NCBI RefSeq assembly: GCF_040712315.1
Contig: NC_134013.1
Location: 86,496,001 to 86,560,000, forward strand
From: Castanea sativa
Lineage: Eukaryota; Streptophyta; Magnoliopsida; Fagales; Fagaceae
Direction: 5' to 3'
Length of the DNA stretch: 64,000 nt
The notes under the pieces were generated by a model. It did not search any database. It saw only the letters and a program-made list of their open reading frames with translations, and had not been told where the DNA came from. Below are positions 54,991 to 64,000 of this stretch, piece by piece (within the stretch, counting starts at the first letter, position 1; every line of letters starts with the position of its first letter). A program made the position numbers and the translations under genes.

Positions 54991-56573
54991 GCACCCTCAA
55001 AGATGTGCTGTGGCTGAAGTTGAGTCTTTTCAAAATGATATTTGTTTCGTGCATTAAATGAAGGCTTGCTAATACTAATTCCAAGATTGAGGTATGTGCG
55101 CATCAATAACTTACTCCATCAGTAATTTGACAGTTTCAAGCACACTTTGCAATTTGGTGTTGGTATATAGTGTGTCATATAGTTAGATGAACAACCTACA
55201 TTAAGCTTAGAATTTTTCAATATTTACCCAACATTAATATCTAATTATGAAATTCTATTAAATGAACATGTCCTAAATGGATTATATAGTTATTTTGTAA
55301 TCCATTCTAAATTTTGAAACAGTCAATATTTAAAATAAATAAAAAACAATTTAACATACTTATCATTGCATAGGTGTTCACTATAGGCCTCAAATAGGTA
55401 AATTGATTTCTTATTCTTAAATGATTTATCTTCTCCAGTGTTGGAGCTTAAATACTCTAAAACATTGAAAGAGAAAATCAAGTAACTTATGCAGTAGGTG
55501 ATTGATGGAAGATGTGATTTGCAAATTGTCCCACTGTTTACATTTATGAATGATGAGAAAGAAGACATTTGAGGTCTTTTGCTTAGGCAATTGTACTATC
55601 GCATGCTGTTTTAAGAGCCATAATTTAAGAAAAAAGTTTCATGAAAGTTTCATTTCATATTTGTCATACAAATTCCTTATTTAAAGCATTAACATTTTTA
55701 TTTTATGTTTTAGTGTCAATTAAAGTGTCCTTTTTTTTTTTAATAATGTAATCTACATTTTATTTGTCTACTTAAATAAGGAAAACAATTTATTTATTTT
55801 TATTATTATTAATTTTTTTATGGTAGTAGGTAGACACCTTACAATTGGTAAACAGCTGAACATACATATACATTACCCTTATCAATTTTAGTATCTTCCA
55901 CTTGGGTTTTTACCAAATTTTTCTTTTTTTTACTCTCAGATCTTCCATGGAAATTTGGCAACACCTTATTAAAAGATAAATAAAATATGATTATATTCTA
56001 ATAGATACTTTCCTTTTTTTTTTTTTTGGATTTTGTTTTTAAGTAAAATTTCGATTTAGAAATTTTTATTCGACATGTTGAAAGGAAAAAGAAATAATAA
56101 GAGCTATTTAATGCTCATTCACGTGATATAGATTTTAGATGGTAGAACTAATTTCGCATTTGTATGTGATCTTCATTTGGAATCTATTTAACATTAACAT
56201 TTTGTTCTGAATCTTCTGATATGTCCAGGTATGCAAAAAGATCCTCAATGGCTTGGTTGCTTACATTATTAGAACCATAAAGACTTTTAATAGAGAAAGC
56301 ATGAAGTCCATAAACAAATGGTTAAACTATTTGACTTTTGGTTTATTTTAGGATTATAAATGTTATTTTGAGTTATGAATCTAAATTTTTATGCTGTTAT
56401 GAAGAAAGGTTTTTGTTTTTCTTCTATTGTAAGTTTAATTTTTTCCCGTTATTCAAATTATGTTAATATAAATTATTATGATGAAGTATTATTTACTTTT
56501 GATGATGTTATATAAGAAAAGAAGTGTACTTTTGATGATGCTATAAACAAACAACCAGCACAATTATAAAAAT

Positions 56574-56602
56574 CCCGTGCATTTGCACGGGTTATAAGCT
56601 AG
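56574..56602 (+). other. Helitron 3' hairpin and CTAG terminus
   Basis: 7-bp GC-rich stem with an ATTT loop, spacer TTATAAG, terminal CTAG. Geometry fits the CTRR rule for Helitron 3' ends. Confidence 0.75.
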
Positions 56603-57129
56603 TTTTTATTAAAGGATAAAATAGTGCACATAGAAAACTAAAAGCTTGGAATTCTCCACTTTACATACTTATTAAAATTGTTTTTCACTTTCCAGCTTTA
56701 AGGGGAGAGAAAAAGTCCTTCAGCAAAATTGCCAAATGGGTGTCAAATTTTACTAAAAAGCTCTAAAGAGCTCTTTTACACAATGCCCGCCAGAGAAAAT
56801 TTTGATAAACAAAACTTCTCTTTAAGAATTGGACAAAGTTTGCCATATGAACCAATCAATGGCACCGGGGACCCCCTTGGCATGCTGGGCAGTGCCACTG
56901 CCTTGATGGTCAATCAATCTCCTGGTAGGTAGTTTATCCATTTCTTCAAAGTATGCCATGAACCACTTGCTCTTCTTGAGTGTCTCATAAGCTCATTTAA
57001 CCTGAATCTAAATCAGAGTTGTAATTGAGAGGTCATCACTAATTCACTATCACAAACAATCTCTGAGTCATTAACAACCATTATTCTCAATATCAACATA
57101 GTGGGGTTTGGGATGATTTCATCATTCAA

Positions 57130-57357
57130 CTATCCATTTTTTGAATACTTGGACTGAGTGTGATCAACTCTAGCAAACCAATATGACCTTTGCTGTAGGG
57201 GTGGAGATACTACAGTTTGTCGGCCCATGTGATTGTTCTGCCAGGAACCCTTAGTCTGTTGGATAGGATTCAAGCATTCACTCTGTCGCTGAAGATCAGC
57301 ATTTTGTGTCTGCATGGAATTGCCTTTAGCCATTCCTGAATGGCTGGCACCACACAC
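57130..57357 (-). pseudogene. Unassigned Gln/Ser-rich ORF
   Basis: 75 codons, rich in Gln, Asn and Ser, containing 'QTKGSWQNNHMGRQTVVSPP' and ending 'SKYSKNG'. The composition is unlike the AT-rich background frames, which suggests a once-coding exon. The opposite-strand ORFs nearby are not related in any way I can see. No family recognised. Confidence 0.3.
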
Positions 57358-57774
57358 TGAGCTTCTGAATCACATCTGGATGTCCCCATGCAATAGATCT
57401 TGTATACACATTGTGAATTTAGGATGATGATTGCTATAAGATGATTCAATTAATTGACCTGTGGACAAGAGTTTATATACACTTGTGAGCTAGGGAAATG
57501 GATCGCTATTATTGGCTATAAGAGGATTCCACCTGCCATCTCTGGAACTCATCGTTGTAAGAATTTCTGTCAGTGTATAATTTTTTCACTTAACCAAATT
57601 CAGCAAACCGTTGAACCTTTAAAGAAGAAATTACGAAGAGGAAATGATCCTTGCAGTAACTAGTAAAACCAAGCAAAGGCCAGTGTACTAAGTTTGTGAT
57701 AGGAGTAATATTTTTTATACCATATGGTTCAATGATGTAGGACAATTAGAACAAAATTAAAATAACAATACAAT

Positions 57775-58140
57775 AAATGAATATGACCTAAGAGTTAGCA
57801 CCTAGGCTTGGCTTGGAGTCAGTTCCAAGCAGAGAAATCACTTGAAGTCAGCACCTAGAGTAAACCTGGAGTCAGCACCAAACCAAAGAGATACCAAAAT
57901 GCTATTTTTTTTTTTTCATTTTTCAAAATATCAACTATCTCCTCAAGGAATACAACAGGTTACATATAAAAGATTGCTAAATCCTAGTTCTAATTGGCTA
58001 GAAAATCCTAATTGCCTTATTACAAAAAAAAGTCTTACTTCCAAATTAAAATCTAATAGCATAATAAACTACTAAGACTTAAAACACAAAAATAAAATTG
58101 ACTTACAAACATAAGTAATACTAAATAAATATCTTCTTGC
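57775..58140. repeat. Dispersed repeat, copy 2
   Basis: Same block order as 31,850-32,285 ('ggagtcagcacc' phrases, 'caactatctcctcaagga', 'aaatcctaat', 'actactaagacttaaa...aaaataaa'). Confidence 0.6.
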
Positions 58141-58335
58141 GTATCCCCATCATTCAAGAGATGTCACTGTACTTCATATGTACATAATAGATTATTCTTA
58201 AAGATTAGCCTAACAAGATTGTAATACTTGAAAATTCATTTATCTGCTTTTAATAAGGTGACATGGGTCGTGAGTTCCAGTTAACTTAACTAGTAAAATT
58301 TCTGATAGTCGCCATAAGTTGAAACTCTTTAAAAA

Positions 58336-58383
<48 letters not shown>

Positions 58384-58729
58384 GGTGACATGGGTGAAAT
58401 AGTCAATAAAGCACTCTCGTTTGTTCCTTATGTCAATGCCACGCATGCTTTTTTTCCAATAAATCAATGACACGCACACTAGCAGAAACCAAAGATACTA
58501 ACGCACAACATGACAGAGCAAGTTTACCGGTGGCCAGTCTCAGATTTTAGACAATGATAATTGTAAATCCTTGACATGTGAAGAAACGGAACAGTATGCT
58601 ACTGAGCATGAACTTGTCTACTGGAAAATAAAGGTAACTGAGCACATTAAATTCCAAGGAAGACTTGATAGAATCAACTCTTCGATCCTAACAATTCTGG
58701 TACAAGTTTTAGAAAATTTCTGCTGATCA

Positions 58730-58889
58730 TTTTTTTTTTTTTTTAATACAAGATAAAAATTCTACTCTAGCCTAATCTAAGTGTACATGTGTGTGAAACT
58801 CCTGAAGACTTAAATCCTGACTCTTGCTCTCCACACCTCATAAACGCTTATACTTGTGGAGTGACCATTGCACCAAAGGTATGCGGTGG
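58730..58889 (-). mobile_element. tRNA-derived SINE, family 1, copy 2 (with TSD)
   Basis: 160 bp in minus orientation: box A-like 'tggtgcaatggtcact', box B-like 'aggatttaagtc', A tail (plus-strand T run). A 12-bp target duplication with one mismatch, TTCTGCTGATCA / TTCTACTGATCA (58,718-58,729 and 58,890-58,901), fixes both ends. Confidence 0.85.
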
Positions 58890-59401
58890 TTCTACTGATC
58901 AAATTCTGATTAGGAGATATATTGAAATTTGAGATATTGATTTTAAATATGGAAATGACTACAGCAGCATCTAGAATAATTATAGAAGATTTAGCATAAC
59001 AAGTAGAAAGCTTGATATATCGTACAAAGATGCTGAGAAAAAGAACAATGAGATACAAGCACAACATTTTATACAGAAATTTTACCACAAACTTTGCGAG
59101 AGGTTTCTTTCGCATACAAAATCAGAGAATGCAGTTTAAAGGTCAAAATTCAATAAGAGATCTAGACAAACCAAAAGGATGTCATTAAAAAAAACAACTA
59201 AACTAGTTAGATAAAAACACATAAATTTTAAAAAATAAAAAAATGTAGTAACCAAACGAAGATATACAACACATAGCTCTAGCACAATAATAAACTACAA
59301 ATTATACCACAAGTTCACCAGTTAAGTGTGGAACTTAGTCAGAGAGCACAGAGCTCCTGACAACCACAGTCTCATTCACCGTCAGTCTGTCAGTAACAAA
59401 C

Positions 59402-61387
59402 TCAGCTAAACTGGGCTTTAGTTTTAATAGGATCTCTTCTCTTAACCCTTTTCTTCATCATCTCAGCCCACCTTGCAAAAACATTGGAGACTTCAAACTT
59501 ACCAGCAAACTTCATCTTCTGAGCCAACTCCTCAAGTATGTCTGGTTTCCCAGCTCTGGAAAAATCAGCTGCAAACTTGTTGTAATCGAGTTGAGGTGCT
59601 TTCATTCCTTTTTCTATCATTTGCTCCAAATATTTACAAGCCTCTCCTGATCTTCCCTGACTTATGAGCCCTCCAATGAAAACTGTATAGGAATTATCAT
59701 CAGGGCAACAACCCTTTTGGATCATCTCATTCCAAACTGCACAACCCATTTCGTAGTTTCTTGTTTGAAAGTAGGATTTCATTATCATGTTATAAGTGTG
59801 GATTGATGGTTCAATGCCATTGTTAATCATCTTCTTATATATCCTCACCGCATCATCAGGCATCCGTCGACTTGTCATCAATTTAATCAAGGCATTGTAC
59901 GTGCGCCCATCAGGAGGGCAACCTTTTTCGTTCATCTCCTTCAGCAATCCATATACCATGTCCATATTCTTCTGGTTTCCAAACCCTGTGATCAAACACG
60001 TGTAAACTGCAGCATCTGCTTGGCATCCAGATACAATCATTTCACCAAAATATTCAACCGCTTCTTTCATCTTTGCTTGCTTGCATAATTCCCGAATCAA
60101 AATTGTATAGCTCCGAACATTGGGTGAAGGACCCTTCTCCTTCATGACTTCAAACAACTTGATCGCATCAGACCTCTTCCTACACCTCAACAACCCTTCA
60201 AGCATAATATTATGTGCAACTATATCAGGCTTAAATCCCTTGTCAATCATCTCATTCCACACCCTCCCTGCTTCCATCAAATTCTTCACTCTGCACCAAC
60301 CATTAAGCAGTACTGTATAAGTTTGCAAATTATGTGTAAACCTATCTTTCAACTTCTCAAAAAGTGCCTGCGCTTCTTTACCAAGCTTTGCCCTCCCAAG
60401 AGTGTCAAGCAAGCAATTAATCGTATCAACACCCACTTTAAATTTATACTTCTTCATCAAATCAAATATTCCAACAGCTTTCTTCCTTTCCTTCCCAGCA
60501 GCAAAAGCTTTAATCGCAATCATAAAAGTTTCCATTGTCAAAAGCCCTTTCTCGCCTATCTCTTCAAGCATTGACACCATGGACTCAAACTGTCTCGTCT
60601 TCCCTAATATATTCATCATAGCATTATAAGTCCTAGAATCATGAGCAAACCCTGGGTTCTGCCCTGCCCAACAAAAGAACCGAAAGGCCGGTTTTCGAGC
60701 ATGTTTGAACCGTTCCAACACATCCACAACCAAATCATGTGACAAATCAACCCCACATTCATTGAGAACCGCCTCCATGTTCCTATCTAATGCAAACAAT
60801 TCATCAATCAACTTGCATACCCTCTCCACCTCATTCGGGTCTGCACCCGACTTAACTCCAACACTTTCATTACAATCCCCACCACCACTATCATCATCTC
60901 CACTCTCATTATCAGCATCAGAATCAGTACCATCATCTGTAACACTACCAAACCCCCTATAACTCAAAGCCAGCATATTTCCTTGTAAATCAATTATGGG
61001 CAAAATTGAACTTTTAAAATTTATGACCCTAGAGTTTAAAACCAACATTTTTCCACTTGAACCAATAATGGGCAATCTCTTTTCAACTCCAAGATGAAAA
61101 CTTGTAGAGCTGGGAATCAACAACCTTTCTTGTATATTAGAGAATGAAGTGGGGTTTGGCAAAAGAAATGGAACTTGACAATGAGAATGATAGAGACTAC
61201 AATGAGGAGGAGAATGATGCATAGGAGACAGGGACATAGAGCTACAACTAGGAGGTCGAACTTGCTCTCTGAGACATCGTTTTTGAATGGTGAAGTAGTG
61301 GTGGCCATTGAGATTGAGGTAGTAGCGAGGGTAGTAATGAGTAAGAAAGAGAGAGACTTTGGTGGGTTTTCTTAGAGAGAGAGCCAT
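59402..61387 (-). CDS. Pentatricopeptide repeat protein, P class, probably mitochondrial
   Basis: Intronless, 661 aa from ATG61387 (MALSLRKP...). P-class PPR proteins bind organellar RNA and act in its processing, stability or translation. Residues 1-110 are Ser/Arg-rich and low in acidic residues, a plausible organelle-targeting region. An acidic linker (DSDADNESGDDDSGGGD) is at about 155-171. PPR motifs run in tandem from about residue 252 (TYNAMMNILGK) to about 620, ten or eleven by eye, of canonical 35-residue P type (for example TYTVLLNGWCR, AYT/VYTCLITGFG, TYNALIKLM, TYNMIMKSYF). There is no E, DYW or SMR extension. The tail is basic (KKRVKRRDP). It resembles the Arabidopsis At3g62470/At5g14820 group, from memory. 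The frame stays open 46 codons further upstream to 61,525, but the start at 61,387 has the better targeting-like N-terminus. Confidence 0.9.
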   Translation of the reverse strand: MALSLRKPTKVSLFLTHYYPRYYLNLNGHHYFTIQKRCLREQVRPPSCSSMSLSPMHHSPPHCSLYHSHCQVPFLLPNPTSFSNIQERLLIPSSTSFHLGVEKRLPIIGSSGKMLVLNSRVINFKSSILPIIDLQGNMLALSYRGFGSVTDDGTDSDADNESGDDDSGGGDCNESVGVKSGADPNEVERVCKLIDELFALDRNMEAVLNECGVDLSHDLVVDVLERFKHARKPAFRFFCWAGQNPGFAHDSRTYNAMMNILGKTRQFESMVSMLEEIGEKGLLTMETFMIAIKAFAAGKERKKAVGIFDLMKKYKFKVGVDTINCLLDTLGRAKLGKEAQALFEKLKDRFTHNLQTYTVLLNGWCRVKNLMEAGRVWNEMIDKGFKPDIVAHNIMLEGLLRCRKRSDAIKLFEVMKEKGPSPNVRSYTILIRELCKQAKMKEAVEYFGEMIVSGCQADAAVYTCLITGFGNQKNMDMVYGLLKEMNEKGCPPDGRTYNALIKLMTSRRMPDDAVRIYKKMINNGIEPSIHTYNMIMKSYFQTRNYEMGCAVWNEMIQKGCCPDDNSYTVFIGGLISQGRSGEACKYLEQMIEKGMKAPQLDYNKFAADFSRAGKPDILEELAQKMKFAGKFEVSNVFARWAEMMKKRVKRRDPIKTKAQFS

Positions 61388-61718
61388 TGGGTCGCCGCTC
61401 GCAATGTATGAGACATGGGATTGAGAGTTGAGAGTGGAAGTGTTGGTTGAGGACTTTCGTCGAACAGATGGTGTGCACTCTGAATGGAGACTTGTTATGC
61501 TCTTCTTGTTGATCCAAAGCCACACTCTGCTCCAAATCGATGTTGGGTATCTGCTCGGCCTTGCGCTCCTTGGCGGAGAAGCACTCGCCGGAGCTCGACC
61601 TCGAGATTGACACGATCGCCTCCGCGTACTTTGGCGGAGGCGGCGTTGATTGGGGATTGCTGTTTGAATTTGGCAGTGTAAAAACTGAAAAGGAGGAAAA
61701 TGAAATCTGAGGGACCAA
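61388..61718 (-). other. GC-rich 5' region of PPR gene with overlapping ORF
   Basis: A minus-strand frame from ATG61718 runs 156 codons to 61,248, overlapping the PPR start in another frame. It is Ser/Pro-rich ('STPPPPKYAEAIVSISRSSS'). The stretch is clearly less AT-rich than its flanks. It could be an upstream ORF in the PPR leader, an exon of another gene, or chance. No family recognised. Confidence 0.35.
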
Positions 61719-61739
61719 AATGAAGGAAAAGAAAAGGGA

Positions 61740-62290
61740 GGGGAAATTGTATAAATTAGTATTATTTTTAAAAATATATATTTATTAGATAAAAATAAAT
61801 CGCAAACTTTTTTTAAAAGTGAAATTAATAGAAATTACTGTTCAAAAATTTATTTAAATATAAAATTTAATTTTTTATATTTAAAAAATGACCAAAAAAA
61901 TAGGACACATGAATTTGATCTTTTAAGTAATTAATTACTTCAAAAAAAGGTTAAGGGTAACAGACTTATAAAAGTCCATATATAAAAGTGCAAAATGAAA
62001 CAAAAATATAGTTATCTGAAATAACTACTATTAACATTTTTTTTAAAGTGAGTTTCAACCTATATAACATTAAAAAAACAACAAGATTGAAATAAAATCA
62101 TATCGTTAAGGTTTTTTTTTTTTTTTTTTATAAAAAACTTTTGGGTTTTCACAGCTTTTATCAATTTTTTTAATTATAAATTTGATATTCTTTTCATACC
62201 AACTCGAAATTTTGTACATTTCGCTAGTTTGACGCGAGATGTTATGATAACTATGTTATCACTTATAACTAATTAAACAATAAGAGGATT
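61740..62290. other. AT-rich spacer upstream of PPR gene
   Basis: Very AT-rich with homopolymer tracts. No gene or repeat structure recognised. Confidence 0.6.
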
Positions 62291-62448
62291 GTTTTTGATA
62301 TAAGATAGAATTTTACTCTAACCTAATCTAAGTGTATATGTGTGTGAAACTTCCTCTTGGAGACTTAAACCCCGATCCTTACCCCTCACATCCCACAAAC
62401 ACTTATATACTTATAAAGTGACCATCACACCAAGAGTATGCCGTGGTG
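62291..62448 (-). mobile_element. tRNA-derived SINE, family 1, copy 3
   Basis: Same motif order as 58,730 and 23,514 on the minus strand (box A-like 'ttggtgtgatggtcact', box B-like 'ggggtttaagtctcc', then the shared 'cttagattaggttagagtaa' body). The A tail is short, and no clear target duplication was found. Confidence 0.75.
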
Positions 62449-62464
62449 AGAGAACTGTTGATTT

Positions 62465-63440
62465 GGCATGGAAGTGAGTAGATTTCAAAGTGCTAACATG
62501 ACAACCTTGCCTTTAGTTGTCTGTTAACTTGATAGTTGAAACACACTAAACAAACAAAGGAAAATGACTCGATCAAGTGTGCATAACTTGTCATTTTCTT
62601 CACTATCTTCCCGATTACATTAGTCATGACATTTGAATTTCACAACATTTAAAGCACCCTACCTACCTTCTCTCTGTCTAAGGCAATTAACATTTTACTA
62701 GTGATGTGTTGTAACACCGGAGAAATAGTTTGGCATGTAAGGGAGTAGGGTTTTAAGGTGGCAAACATGCAATTGATCAGCTTGAAACACACTCATTAAG
62801 AAAATTGGCTCTATTTAATTTTTTTTTTTTTTGAGAATACTAAATATTTTTAACACACACACGGAGAGAGTAAAGAATATTTTAAAGAAACTTACCGTGG
62901 CTCCATTCAATTAAGTGTGCATGACTAATCCCTTTTCTTTCCAGAAGATAGGTGTACATAACTTGTCATTTTCTTCTCGATCGTTTCAATTATATTAGCC
63001 ATGACATTTGAATTCCACAATGTTTAATACGTTTTACCCACCATCTCTCTTTTTAAGGCAATCAACGTTTCATTAGTGATGTATCGTAACACTGTAGAAA
63101 TGGTTTGGAATGTAGGGGAGTAGGTTTTTGAGATGGTAGACATGCATTTGGTCAGTGTGACAGCTTGAAATACATTCACCAAGGAAATTGGCTCCATTCA
63201 ATTAAGTGCACATGACTTGTCCGTTGGCTCCATTCAATTAGGTTTTTGAAGTGGCAAACATGCATTTGGTCAATGTGTCAGCTTGAAACACATTCATCAA
63301 GGAAATTGGCTCCATTCGATTAAGTGTGCATGACTTAATCAAATGACATAAGCCGTGATAACTTAGATTACACAACATTTTGTGTACCTTACTTACCTTC
63401 TCTCTTTCCAAGATAATTTAACATTAAACTAGTGATGTTG
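62465..63440 (+). repeat. Degenerate tandem array of about 3.5 units
   Basis: Units begin near 62,465, 62,729, 63,103 and 63,241. They share 'ttggcatg.aag..agtag', 'ggcaaacatgca', 'cagcttgaaacacattca', 'aattggctccattcaattaa', 'gtgcatgact', 'catgacatttgaatt' and 'ctagtgatgt'. Unit length varies from about 140 to 370 bp through internal deletions. No coding frame persists across units. Confidence 0.75.
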
Positions 63441-64000
63441 CGTGCTGTGAAATTTTAAAGTGCTCGCAAGTGTATGATTGTAAATTTTAAAGGGATCGTA
63501 AATTTTAAAGTATTCGCAAGAGATGTAAAAATTGAACCGAAAGTTATGCTAAAAATACTAACTAATGTGCAGGCTAGAATCCTAATCCGAATTGGACATA
63601 GATTTGGTGCAAATTTCCTTTAATTCTTTGCTCCAATTGGACTTATATTTAATTGGGTTAACCTTCTTTAACTTTATCATGGCCCTTGTAAAAGTAAAGT
63701 TCATTAACTTTCTTCTTTGCACAAATCCACTTATTTAATTCCATTCTCCCACAAAAAAAAAATTCACGCAATAAAATTCAATTAAACACAAAATTGATTA
63801 TTCAGCATTATTCCAAAACCAAATATAAAATGTATAAATTAACTCAAAATAAGTATGATAATGCTTTCTAACAATGATATAAATATGCGAAATTAAGCCA
63901 TTATCAATGCACATCATTGCATGACAATGGTCTCTAATGTAAAAACAATCCCAAATAACTATAGGATAAGTCTGGTACATTATTATTTTAACTCACTTTT
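63441..64000. other. Right end of window, no feature recognised
   Basis: AT-rich DNA with scattered short repeats. The minus-strand frame at 63,798 is low-complexity and not convincing. Confidence 0.6.

Larger units (their letters stand above)
51863..56602 (+). mobile_element. Probable non-autonomous Helitron carrying exon-like segments
   Basis: The 3' end has the Helitron hallmark: a perfect 7-bp stem CCCGTGC-ATTT-GCACGGG (56,574-56,591), 7 nt, then CTAG (56,599-56,602), followed by host T. The best 5' candidate is TCTATATATATTATATATAA at 51,863, a TC terminus with an AT-rich start as seen in plant Helitrons. The base before it is G rather than the expected A, so the left end is less certain. 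There is no Rep/helicase ORF. The interior contains apparent spliceable exons (52,140-52,384, 53,008-53,085 and a weaker one at 53,221-53,306) without a long reading frame, and an inserted A-tailed retroposon piece. Confidence 0.6.
56604..59401. other. Intergenic spacer with unassigned ORFs
   Basis: Holds small coding-like frames at 56,729 (+, 67 aa), 57,130-57,357 (-) and 57,454 (+, 69 aa), a dispersed repeat at 57,775-58,140, a poly(A) tract of about 40 at 58,338-58,381 and a SINE at 58,730. No complete gene was recognised. The part at 58,902-59,401 is AT-rich and includes the likely 3' UTR of the PPR gene. Confidence 0.6.

Noticed and set aside
59473..60962. Plus-strand ORFs opposite the PPR gene
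   Set aside because: Shadow frames of a long repeat-encoding exon.
59402..61525. Full 707-codon open frame as the PPR protein
   Set aside because: The 46 codons before ATG61387 do not look like a targeting peptide and overlap the GC-rich leader. The shorter start fits organelle import better, though it is not excluded.

Overview
The window is nuclear DNA of a dicot plant, probably a woody species. It has AT-rich spacers, GT-AG introns, plant gene families (ABCG half-transporter, plantacyanin, P-class PPR protein, a GT1 glycosyltransferase) and a dense load of nested plant transposons. The repeat vocabulary reminds me of Fagaceae (oak, beech, chestnut), but that is an impression, not a result.

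Layout. 1-22,250: two tandem, same-strand ABCG half-transporter genes (copy A 168-9334, copy B 16,553-21,066). They lie in a duplicated block that also includes the promoter and about 1.2-1.5 kb of 3' flank. The spacer between the blocks holds a solo LTR with target duplication, a terminal-inverted-repeat element and a LINE fragment. Because the paralogous introns align, each copy shows the empty site for insertions in the other. At least five small DNA transposons can be dated as post-duplication in this way. Copy B has lost both upstream start options (an in-frame TAA, and ATG changed to GTG), and its leader is split by about 1.7 kb of repeated DNA. 22,250-25,275: spacer with a tRNA-derived SINE and a near-perfect foldback element of about 480 bp. 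25,276-26,715 (minus): a two-exon plantacyanin gene. 26,800-30,680: spacer with a Tourist-like MITE. 30,680-42,249 (minus): a 15-exon glycosyltransferase gene whose introns carry a LINE tail, SINEs and one GC-AG intron.

42,618-56,602 is a transposon complex. It holds a solo Gypsy LTR on the minus strand, then a complete but decayed Ty3/Gypsy element of the same family (44,056-51,780, TSD AAAAG). That element retains gag, protease, RT and RNase H but no integrase, and its right LTR is split by a 2.2 kb hAT-type element (TSD ATTAATGG). A probable non-autonomous Helitron follows (51,863-56,602), with exon-like, spliceable, non-coding segments inside. 56,604-59,400 is spacer with unassigned ORFs and a SINE. 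59,402-61,387 (minus) is an intronless PPR gene. 61,720-64,000 holds another SINE of the same family and a degenerate tandem array.

The host genes do not form an obvious pathway: lipid/cuticle-type export, an extracellular blue copper protein, a sugar transferase, and organelle RNA processing. The most informative content is the pair of paralogs as a natural insertion record, the altered start and motif residues of the ABCG copies, the integrase-less Gypsy element, and the Helitron-like element with exon-like cargo. All exon boundaries were read by eye from splice sites, reading frame and, for the ABCG genes, alignment of the two copies.
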